Assembly (NCBI GenBank): GCA_964387325.1
Contig: CAYLYE010000005.1
Span: 1 to 64,000, forward strand
Source: CAZZBK01 sp964387325
GTDB taxonomy: Bacteria; Planctomycetota; Planctomycetia; Pirellulales; PNKZ01
Direction: 5' to 3'
DNA: 64,000 nt
Shown here piece after piece: positions 1 to 7,113 of the stretch. A program made the translations under genes and the position numbers. Below the pieces are notes generated by a model that was not told where the DNA came from, did not search any database, and saw only the letters and a program-made list of their open reading frames with translations. Within the stretch, counting starts at the first letter, position 1. Every line of letters begins with the position of its first letter.

Positions 1-1
1 C

Positions 2-184
2 GGCTGCTTGGGCAAAACCAACGACAACGGCACCGAGATCGTCGATCGTCCGGTTCACGTCGGAGACATGTGGCACACGTATCTGCGAGCGGTCGGGCTC
101 GATTCGAGCGCGACGCATAGCACGGGGAACAAGATACCGATTGCGCCGCCTGAGCGTGCCGCGGTGAAAGAACTACTGGCGTAG
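2..184 (+). CDS. DUF1501 family protein, C-terminal fragment
   Basis: The reading frame is open from base 2 to a TAG at 182-184 and gives the last 60 residues of a protein whose start lies outside the window. The stretch RPVHVGDMWHTYLRAVGLD followed by an IAPPERAAVKELLA-type end matches the C-terminus of planctomycete DUF1501 proteins, which have an alkaline-phosphatase/sulfatase-like fold and are usually exported. A WD40 gene follows 50 bases later on the same strand, a neighbour often seen beside DUF1501 genes, so the two may be co-transcribed. The function of DUF1501 proteins is not established. Confidence 0.75.
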   Translation, partial: GCLGKTNDNGTEIVDRPVHVGDMWHTYLRAVGLDSSATHSTGNKIPIAPPERAAVKELLA

Positions 185-234
185 TCGCGACTTTTCCCCG
201 ATTTATTGAGCATGGTTAGCAGGAAGGTCAGGCG

Positions 235-1362
235 ATGAGCGAATCGATCGAGAAGAAAACCGAGTCCGCGGCAACGGCTGCTCCGCCCGCCAAGCCAGAT
301 CCGAAAACGATCCGTCTCGTGCGCGAGTTAAAACACACGCGCGGCGTGTTGAGTTGCCGCTTCGCTCGGGATGGCCGGCGCATCTTTGCCGGGGCGCAAG
401 ACGAGTTTGTGCATGTCTGGGACTTGGGTGATTTGCCGCGGGTCGATCCGGCGTTGCTCGCCAAGGGAGCGAAGACCAAGTCGAAAGAGCCGCCTCCGCC
501 CGCGGGTCCCGAGGTGCCGAAGGTGGATCTGGCGGGGCACGAGAGTTGGATTCAAGCCATGACGTTGTCGACCGATGGCGAGACGCTCGTCACCGGAGAC
601 TACGTCGGTCGCGTGGCCATCTGGTCGACACGTGCCGACAGCAAACAGCCTCGGCTGACGATCGAAGCCCATCAAGGCTCGGTGCGTGCCGTGGCGTTGA
701 GTGCCGACGGCAAACGGATGGCCTCGGCCGGAAATGATGGCTTGCTCCGACTTTGGTCGACCGCCGATGGCAAGCCGTTGCAGCAGTTTGCCGAGCATGG
801 CTGCCACGTCTATCACACCGCGTTTCATCCTGATGGCCAGAGCATTATTTCGGCCGACCTCAAAGGGGTGATCCGTCATTGGGACCTCGCCACGGGCAAG
901 CTTGTACGAAAATTGGATGCGGGTCCGCTTTGGACCTACAGCGAAAAATACACGGTCGACGTCGGCGGCGTACGCGGCATGTCCTTTAACGCCGACGGTA
1001 CGCAACTCGCCTGTGGTGGCGCGGTCGGAGATCGCGGCATCGCCCATAGTGGCAATCCACGCGTGCTTTTGTTCGACTGGGCCAGCGGCAAGCTGCTCAA
1101 AACATTTCGTCCCGACAAAGACGTGATCGCCACGGTCTGGGGCGTGCGGTTTCATCCGGACGGTTACTTGATCGCGTCGGGCGGGAGTCGCACCGGTGGC
1201 TTTATGTGGTTCTGGCGTGACGATGCCGAGACTGAATTTCATGCCCTGCCGTTTACCACGCGCGGCCCGGGGTTCGATCTCGATCTTGATGCGGATCGCA
1301 AGACGCTGGCTGTTGCCCATTACGACGGCGCGGTTCGCCTCTACGAGATGACCGTTAGTTAG
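235..1362 (+). CDS. WD40 repeat protein
   Basis: This 375-residue protein is built of WD40 repeats, visible as recurring blocks such as HQGSVRAVALSADGKRMASA, GLLRLWSTADGK and VIRHWDLATGKL, enough for one seven-bladed propeller. A Pro/Glu/Lys-rich insert (about residues 75-95) interrupts the second blade. No signal peptide or membrane segment is visible, so it is probably cytoplasmic and acts as a protein-binding scaffold. The ATG at 235 has an AGGAAGG Shine-Dalgarno at 221-227. It follows the partial DUF1501 gene by 50 bases. WD40 proteins commonly accompany DUF1501/PSCyt1 pairs in planctomycetes, but their partner is unknown. Confidence 0.85.
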   Translation: MSESIEKKTESAATAAPPAKPDPKTIRLVRELKHTRGVLSCRFARDGRRIFAGAQDEFVHVWDLGDLPRVDPALLAKGAKTKSKEPPPPAGPEVPKVDLAGHESWIQAMTLSTDGETLVTGDYVGRVAIWSTRADSKQPRLTIEAHQGSVRAVALSADGKRMASAGNDGLLRLWSTADGKPLQQFAEHGCHVYHTAFHPDGQSIISADLKGVIRHWDLATGKLVRKLDAGPLWTYSEKYTVDVGGVRGMSFNADGTQLACGGAVGDRGIAHSGNPRVLLFDWASGKLLKTFRPDKDVIATVWGVRFHPDGYLIASGGSRTGGFMWFWRDDAETEFHALPFTTRGPGFDLDLDADRKTLAVAHYDGAVRLYEMTVS

Positions 1363-1435
1363 TCGAGCGAGCTTAGATGCGCTCTCGGGTAAGATAGGTG
1401 TGCAGCTTAGCGAAGCTTCTATCCCCTCGTGTGGC

Positions 1436-2881
1436 TTAAGCCAGCAGCTTTGTCGCGACCTTTCCGGCCACGTCGGTTAGCCGATAGTTGCGACCTTGGA
1501 ACTTGAACGTCAGTTTCTCGTGGTCCAGGCCTAAGAGGTGTAGGATCGTGGCGTGGAAGTCGTTGACGTGCATCGGATCGCGAACGGCGTTGAAGCCGAA
1601 CTCGTCGGTCTCGCCATAGGTGGTGCCCCCTTTCACGCCGCCGCCGGCGAGCATGACGCAGTAGGCGTCTTTGTGATGATCGCGGCCTGGTTGGGCGTTT
1701 GGCTTATCGTCGTTTGATTTTCCCTGCGCCATGGGTGTGCGGCCGAACTCGCCCCCCCAGACAACCAGCGTGTCGTCCAGCATGCCCCGTTGCCGCAGGT
1801 CGGCGATCAGCGCGGCCATTGCTTGGTCGACGTCTTTCACCTTCCGCGAAATGTTCGCCGCGACGCTGCCATGATGATCCCAATCGGCATCGTACAACTG
1901 CACGAAGCGGACACCACGCTCGACGAGCCGCCGCGCGAGCAGGCAGTTATTGGCGAACGACGCCTTGCCGCTGGTCGTGCCGTAAAGCTCTTGGATGTGC
2001 TTCGGTTCGTCACTGAAGTCCATCAGCTCGGGCACCGAAGTCTGCATCCGGAACGCCAACTCGTACTGTGCGATTCGCGTGGCGATTTCCGGGTCGCTGA
2101 CGTCGGCCAGTTGTACGCGATTCAGTTTTGCTAGTGCGTCGATCATCCGTGACCGGTCATCGCCGGTGATGCCCGCGGGATTCGACAGGAACAACACCGG
2201 GTCGCCGCTCGTGCGGAACTCGATCCCTTGGTAGACGGTCGGCAAGAAACCCGAGCCCCACAGGCTCGAACCGGCTCCGGCGACCTTGCCCGTGATCATC
2301 ACGACGAAGCCGGGCAGGTTGGCGTTCTCGCTGCCCAAGCCGTAGGTGGCCCACGAGCCGACGCTGGGGCGCCCGAAGCGGCCGAAACCGGTTTGCATGA
2401 ACAACTGTGCCGGGCCGTGATTAAATTCTTCCGTGTGGAGCGTCTTCACGATGCATAGTTCGTCGGCGACTTTGGGCAGATGTTGCCAGAGTTCTGATAG
2501 CGGGAGTCCCGACTTGCCGGCCGGTTTGAATGGGAAGCGATTTCCCATCAGCTTTAATTCGCCCTGGATGAATGCAAATCGCTTCCCTTCGATAAAACTT
2601 TTCGGTATCGGCTCGCCATCGCGGGCCGTGAGTTCCGGCTTGGGTTCGAACAACTCCAGTTGCGACGGTGCGCCGACCATGTGCAGATAGATGACGTTCT
2701 TGGCTCGGGGTGCGAAGTGCGTCGACTTGGGGGCGAGCGGCCCGGTGGGCAGCGGTGCGTTCTCGGCGCGGGCATCGGTCGACCAGAGTGCGGCCAACGC
2801 CGCTCCGCCGATCCCACCTCCGGCACGCTGAAATAACTCGCGCCGCGTGATCGAATGTCGAACTTCATCGAGCGGATGCAT
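1436..2881 (-). CDS. DUF1501 family protein
   Basis: This 481-residue protein belongs to the planctomycete DUF1501 family (alkaline-phosphatase-like fold). It starts with a Tat-like leader in which TRRELF (Arg13-Arg14) precedes a glycine/alanine-rich hydrophobic stretch. The family block HMVGAPSQLELFEPKP, the segment VWGGEFGRTPMAQG and the ending ATILHLLGLDHEKLTF are all present. The frame stays open upstream to 3322, but that part lies inside the preceding gene, so I chose the ATG at 2881, five bases after the stop of the PSCyt1/DUF1553 gene. The tight spacing indicates a two-gene operon. The product is probably exported and works with its cytochrome-like partner; the substrate is unknown. 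Confidence 0.88.
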   Translation of the reverse strand: MHPLDEVRHSITRRELFQRAGGGIGGAALAALWSTDARAENAPLPTGPLAPKSTHFAPRAKNVIYLHMVGAPSQLELFEPKPELTARDGEPIPKSFIEGKRFAFIQGELKLMGNRFPFKPAGKSGLPLSELWQHLPKVADELCIVKTLHTEEFNHGPAQLFMQTGFGRFGRPSVGSWATYGLGSENANLPGFVVMITGKVAGAGSSLWGSGFLPTVYQGIEFRTSGDPVLFLSNPAGITGDDRSRMIDALAKLNRVQLADVSDPEIATRIAQYELAFRMQTSVPELMDFSDEPKHIQELYGTTSGKASFANNCLLARRLVERGVRFVQLYDADWDHHGSVAANISRKVKDVDQAMAALIADLRQRGMLDDTLVVWGGEFGRTPMAQGKSNDDKPNAQPGRDHHKDAYCVMLAGGGVKGGTTYGETDEFGFNAVRDPMHVNDFHATILHLLGLDHEKLTFKFQGRNYRLTDVAGKVATKLLA

Positions 2882-2886
2882 CGTTA

Positions 2887-5800
2887 TCAACCTTTCGTGA
2901 TCGCCTCGTCCAGATTCATCAGCAGGTTCGCCACATGAAACAACGCGGCCAGCGCGGCAGCGTCGCCCTCTGGAGTTTCTAATTTTGCAGCGGTCAGCAC
3001 TTTGCGAGCCTTGGCGATGTCGGCTCGATACACCTTCAACTCCGTGTGATAAATCTCGACCAAGAGTTGCTTTTCGACATCCTTTGGTGCGCGCGAGAGC
3101 AGCAGGCGAAAGCCGTGCTCGATCTGGTCCGCGATGTCCGACGACTTGGACTCGGTTGCCATGCGGCGAGCCAGCGCTCCGGCGGCCTCGACGAAGACCG
3201 GATCGTTCAGCAGGGTCAACGCTTGCAGGGGTGTGTTCGTTCGCGGTCGTGCGACGACACACGACGAGCGATCCGGCGCATCGAACGCCACGAAGCTGGG
3301 ATACGGCCCACTGCGTCGCCAAATCGTGTACAGCCCGCGACGATAGCGGTCTTCGCCGCTCGACGTATAGTAATTGTTGTCCACTTCGCCCGTCACGCGC
3401 CAGATACCCTCGGGCTGGGGCGGATAAACGGGCGGACCACCTTGCTTCAAACTCAACAAGCCAGCGGCGGCCAGCGCGTTGTCGCGAATCGTCTCGGCCG
3501 GAAGCCGGAATCGCGCTCCCCGGGCGTAGAGCAGATTATACGGATCTCGTTTGATCAGCGTGTCGTTCAACTTGGACGATTGCCGATAAGCACCGCTAAG
3601 CACGATCGTTTTAAGGAGCCGCTTCATCGACCAATCGTGTGTGGCAAGTTCCACGGCGAGCCAATCGAGCAACTCGGGGTGTGTGGGCGGTTCGCATTGA
3701 GTGCCGAAGTCTTCTTGTGACGCCACGAGGCCTCGACCAAACAACTCGGCCCACCAACGGTTCACGGCGACGCGAGCCAGCAGCGGATTGCTTTCGTCAG
3801 CCAGCCAATCGGCGAGCCCCAAACGATTCGGCGGCGCGTTTTTGGCCAACGCATGGAGCGACGCGGGGGTGCCCGGCTGCACTTGAGCGCCGAGATCGAG
3901 GAAGTTCCCTCGTTTCATCACGGAGGTCATTCGCGGTTGCTGAAGTTCGATCATCACCAAGGTCGTCGGCGGCTTGATCGCGTCGAGTTCCTTTTTGGTT
4001 TTCGACATCGCATCGCGCAGCTGTTGCACCTCGGTATCGAGACTGAGGCAGTACTCGCGCAGCGTTTTGGCTTCGTCCTTCGAGCGTTTATTGGCCGATT
4101 TCGCCAGCGCCGCCAGCACTTCGCTGGGAACCGTCGAGTCGTCCTGCTTGCCCGTCAGCGCCGACAAGCGGACTCGGCCGATCGTTCGCGCGCCACCAAA
4201 GTTCTGATGCAGTTGGAAGGTGAGGACCGTGCCGTCTTCATAGTCGATTGGCTTTCGCGCGCGGAACGTGATCCAGTGCGGTTTGTGAAACTCGGGATTG
4301 ATCGCCCAGCCGCCGGCGTCGGTTTTGCCGTCGATCGCTTGGGCGCTATCAAAACCCGATTGCGTAAAGTCGGCCGAGGCGCCGAGCAATCCGACCTCGA
4401 TCGCATCGGCATCTTTGCCCTCGGGCGCGGCTCGTACTGTGAATTCGTTCAGCACGAAGTTGGGCCGTTCGGCGTCGCCACGGCCGGGCCCTTTGCCGGG
4501 TAACGAATCGTCGGTCAGCGCCTCGAGTTTGAAGCCGGTGATATGGCGGAGCTTCGTTCGGACCGTGATCGTATAGAGGTCTTTCTCCGGCCGATCCTCG
4601 GTGAGCAAGACCGAGTCGTCGGGCAGCGTGACGGGCGTGGCGCCGCCGCGCGACTCGAAATGGGTCAGCTCGAGTACGTGCGACTCGGGGGTGCCGCTCG
4701 GCTTCGATCGAACCCGCGCGGCGAGTTCGTTTTCCATATTACGGGCCTTTTCGGTCCGCTCGGCCATGCGTGCTTCGAGCACGGCAAGCTGCGTCTCCAG
4801 TTCGGTCTTCTTCGCCGTCGTGTCACTTGCCATCGGCAACGGCAACGAAGGACCGGTGAACTGCCGCGACGATCCGTTGGGCGTGATCTCGACGGCCGTG
4901 TTGTTGAAATACGCCAGCAGCTGATAGTACTCGACCTGCGTGAAGGGGTCATACTTGTGGTTATGGCATTGGGCGCAACCGATCGTCGAGCCGAGGAAGA
5001 CCGTCCCCATCGTGTTCACGCGATCGGTCACCGCCAATACGCGATTCTCCTCGGGATCGGTCCCCGCCTCGACGTTCACGGTCGTACAGCGATTGAAGCC
5101 GGTGGCGATCTGGTTGTCGAGCGTCGCGTGGGGGAACAGATCGCCGGCGATTTGTTGCCGCACGAACTCCGTGTAGGGCAGGTCACGATTGAAAGCGTTC
5201 ACCACCCAATCGCGATAGGCCCACATCGTGCGGAAACCATCGCGTTGGAAACCGTTCGAATCGGCATAGCGCGCCAAGTCGAGCCAGTGTCGCGCCCAAC
5301 GTTCGCCAAACTGCGGCGAGTCGAGCAGCGTATCGATAAGTTTCTCATAAGCTTGCTGACGATGGCGCGCGTTGACGAACGCCTCGACCTCGGCCGGCTT
5401 CGGTGGTAGGCCCGTCAGATCCAGGTACACGCGCCGACACAGCACCGCGGGGTCGGCCTCGACCGATGGTGACAGCTTCTCTTTTTCGAGTCGCGCCAGC
5501 ACAAAGCGATCGATCGGGTTCTTGACGAACGTTTCGTTTTGTACCGCAGGGGGTGTGGGCCGCTGAGGCGCAACATACGCCCAATGCTTTTTCGTCTCGA
5601 CATCGGCGGGCCACGCGGCTCCCGATGCAATCCAACGTCGCAACGCCGTCACCTGAGTCGATGTCAGCGGGTCCCCTTCGGGCGGCATCCGATCGCTTTC
5701 GTCCTCGCTCGTTACGCGCTGCAGCAACGAACTTTCGTCGGGTTTTCCCGCCAAGAGCGCGGGCGTTCCGGAGTCCGTCGCTCCAAAGGCAAACTGCTTG

Positions 5801-5976
5801 CGGTCGAGTCGCAAGCCCCCGCGGCTTTTCTCGCTACCGTGACACTTCAGGCAGCGGGCGCTAAAGATCGGTCGAATATCCCGCTCAAAGTCGATCGGCT
5901 CGGCTGCCGAGACCGCGACAGTGGAGCCGAACAGCAATGCGACGAAAAAAAGTCCCAACACGATCGAACGAGACAT
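2887..5976 (-). CDS. PSCyt1/DUF1549/DUF1553 cytochrome-type protein
   Basis: This is a 1029-residue exported protein with the classic planctomycete architecture: signal peptide (residues 1-25), a PSCyt1 cytochrome c-like domain with heme motif CLKCH at residues 42-46, a DUF1549 domain with a second CAQCH motif near residue 333, a central coiled-coil and linker region, and a C-terminal DUF1553 (PSD1) domain containing NRWWAELFGRGLV and LSGAYRQSS. The open frame extends to 6195, but the signal peptide fixes the start at the ATG at 5976. It is the first gene of an operon with the DUF1501 gene. Such pairs have been proposed to act in periplasmic oxidation or polymer breakdown; the substrate is unknown. 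Confidence 0.9.
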   Translation of the reverse strand: MSRSIVLGLFFVALLFGSTVAVSAAEPIDFERDIRPIFSARCLKCHGSEKSRGGLRLDRKQFAFGATDSGTPALLAGKPDESSLLQRVTSEDESDRMPPEGDPLTSTQVTALRRWIASGAAWPADVETKKHWAYVAPQRPTPPAVQNETFVKNPIDRFVLARLEKEKLSPSVEADPAVLCRRVYLDLTGLPPKPAEVEAFVNARHRQQAYEKLIDTLLDSPQFGERWARHWLDLARYADSNGFQRDGFRTMWAYRDWVVNAFNRDLPYTEFVRQQIAGDLFPHATLDNQIATGFNRCTTVNVEAGTDPEENRVLAVTDRVNTMGTVFLGSTIGCAQCHNHKYDPFTQVEYYQLLAYFNNTAVEITPNGSSRQFTGPSLPLPMASDTTAKKTELETQLAVLEARMAERTEKARNMENELAARVRSKPSGTPESHVLELTHFESRGGATPVTLPDDSVLLTEDRPEKDLYTITVRTKLRHITGFKLEALTDDSLPGKGPGRGDAERPNFVLNEFTVRAAPEGKDADAIEVGLLGASADFTQSGFDSAQAIDGKTDAGGWAINPEFHKPHWITFRARKPIDYEDGTVLTFQLHQNFGGARTIGRVRLSALTGKQDDSTVPSEVLAALAKSANKRSKDEAKTLREYCLSLDTEVQQLRDAMSKTKKELDAIKPPTTLVMIELQQPRMTSVMKRGNFLDLGAQVQPGTPASLHALAKNAPPNRLGLADWLADESNPLLARVAVNRWWAELFGRGLVASQEDFGTQCEPPTHPELLDWLAVELATHDWSMKRLLKTIVLSGAYRQSSKLNDTLIKRDPYNLLYARGARFRLPAETIRDNALAAAGLLSLKQGGPPVYPPQPEGIWRVTGEVDNNYYTSSGEDRYRRGLYTIWRRSGPYPSFVAFDAPDRSSCVVARPRTNTPLQALTLLNDPVFVEAAGALARRMATESKSSDIADQIEHGFRLLLSRAPKDVEKQLLVEIYHTELKVYRADIAKARKVLTAAKLETPEGDAAALAALFHVANLLMNLDEAITKG

Positions 5977-6312
5977 GGCGTGGCACCGTAAACGGAGGTG
6001 GGAGGAAATCGACAGCGATACCTTGAACCAGAATCTCTCGAACGGACTCCTCTCGGCAACACTCCAGTAATCAACGGTTGTCATATTAACATGGCGGATT
6101 AGACCCTGCCAGTTTGCAGGCCGCTGCTCCTGCAGACCTGCCAAGTCAGATTGAGGGTGGGCCGGGCAACTTGTGGTCCGCGGTGGCGGATCCACAAGCG
6201 GTCATCGAAGTTTCACCAAGCCATGCCCCTTGTCGCCACCGCGAAGCGCAACCACGAGCGACGAGGGCCAGCCAAGTGGCAATGCAATCACGTAAATTCG
6301 CGGAACAACGGC
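5977..6312. other. intergenic region, no gene seen
   Basis: This divergent spacer separates the reverse PSCyt1 gene from the forward ArsR gene. I see no convincing gene in it. It must hold the reverse promoter of the PSCyt1 operon, and an AT-rich patch at 6086-6094 is a candidate -10 area, but no clear -35/-10 pair can be assigned. A small TGCAGG/CCTGCA hairpin lies at about 6116-6135. Confidence 0.4.
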
Positions 6313-6366
6313 TTGACGAAATTGTGAAGATATCGTAATGTTATAATATTCAAATACATGAATATT
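6313..6366 (+). promoter_or_regulatory. promoter with palindromic ArsR-type operator
   Basis: A -35-like TTGACG (6313-6318) is followed 17 bases later by TAATGT (6336-6341), and a better -10 match TATAAT sits at 6342-6347. Directly over and after it lies a perfect inverted repeat: arm AATATTCA at 6345-6352, six-base spacer, arm TGAATATT at 6359-6366. Symmetric AT-rich sites of this size overlapping the -10 are typical operators of ArsR/SmtB repressors, and the ArsR gene starts 23 bases downstream. Autoregulation of arsR, and possibly of the secretion genes behind it, is inferred. Confidence 0.6.
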
Positions 6367-6388
6367 AATCGCGAGAGGCTGGTGTTAA

Positions 6389-6742
6389 GTGCCACACCGT
6401 GCATTGGTAACGAAGGAACTGGCCGATTTTTTGGGAGTGCTGTCGCATCCGCACCGCATCCGAATCATTGAGGAATTGCGGGCTGGCGAGCATGACGTGA
6501 ACGCGCTGCAAGAAGCCCTGGGCATCAGTCACTCTGGAGTGTCGCAACACTTGATGGTGCTGCGAGCCAACCGGCTCGTTTCCGAACGGCGAGAAGGACG
6601 CCGTGTTTTCTACCAGCTTCGCCAATCTGAAATCGCAAGTTGGTTGTTGGACGCGACCCGGTTTCTTGAGAAAGGAACCACCGAGGCGGACGAACTCCGG
6701 AAGGCCATCGGCAAGACCCGTAAACAGTGGGCCGGGCATTGA
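6389..6742 (+). CDS. ArsR/SmtB-family transcriptional regulator
   Basis: This 117-residue winged-helix protein has the ArsR layout: LADFLGVLSHPHRIRIIEEL (helices 1-2), the helix-turn-helix ALGISHSGVSQHLMVLRANRL, and the wing SERREGRRVFYQL. It contains no cysteine, so the classical thiolate metal or persulfide sensing sites are absent and the inducer is unknown. The start is GTG at 6389, with GAGAGG at 6373-6378. It probably binds the palindrome just upstream. The next gene on the same strand is an ABC exporter after a 371-base gap, so control of that cluster is possible but not shown. Confidence 0.87.
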   Translation: MPHRALVTKELADFLGVLSHPHRIRIIEELRAGEHDVNALQEALGISHSGVSQHLMVLRANRLVSERREGRRVFYQLRQSEIASWLLDATRFLEKGTTEADELRKAIGKTRKQWAGH

Positions 6743-7113
6743 GATGCCACGCCTCGGTTTATTGTCCTCGGATCATCGTCCCGTTCACTGCATGACCTGA
6801 ACCTTAATCGCCGCAACCTCACCCATTGGGAGTCAACGCAGGGCTATGCAAAAACTCATTCAAGGCATTCAACACCTGTTTGGACTCTCGGATTGACCCG
6901 AACATGCTGATCCGGCTGACCGGCTCCCAGCCGGGTGACCTGTAGATCTTTTGCAGCGTCTTCCAGCGTGTTTCCTTTCTCGTTCAAAACTCGAAGCCAC
7001 GTATTTAAAAACCGAACGGCGAGGAGAGCCCGTCCCAGCTGACTTTGCAGACTTCGCAAAATCGGGACAGTCCTCGTCGGTTTTTGGATCGGCATTAAAA
7101 TCGCAGAGATGAC
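6743..7113. other. intergenic region before the exporter cluster
   Basis: No gene is supported here. There are GC-rich short inverted repeats (CCGGCT/AGCCGG around 6910-6935) and weak open frames on both strands, including a reverse frame at 6856-7128 and a 16-codon forward frame at 6846-6896; none has a usable ribosome-binding site. The promoter of the exporter operon should be in this stretch, but I cannot place it. Confidence 0.35.

Noticed and set aside
328..1320. Long reverse frame opposite the WD40 gene
   Set aside because: It mirrors the codon bias of the forward gene, has low-complexity His/Arg-rich content and no family resemblance; the forward WD40 repeats are unmistakable.
6846..6896. 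16-codon peptide MQKLIQGIQHLFGLSD upstream of the exporter
   Set aside because: It looks amphipathic and sits near a secretion cluster, but there is no usable Shine-Dalgarno and no double-glycine leader.
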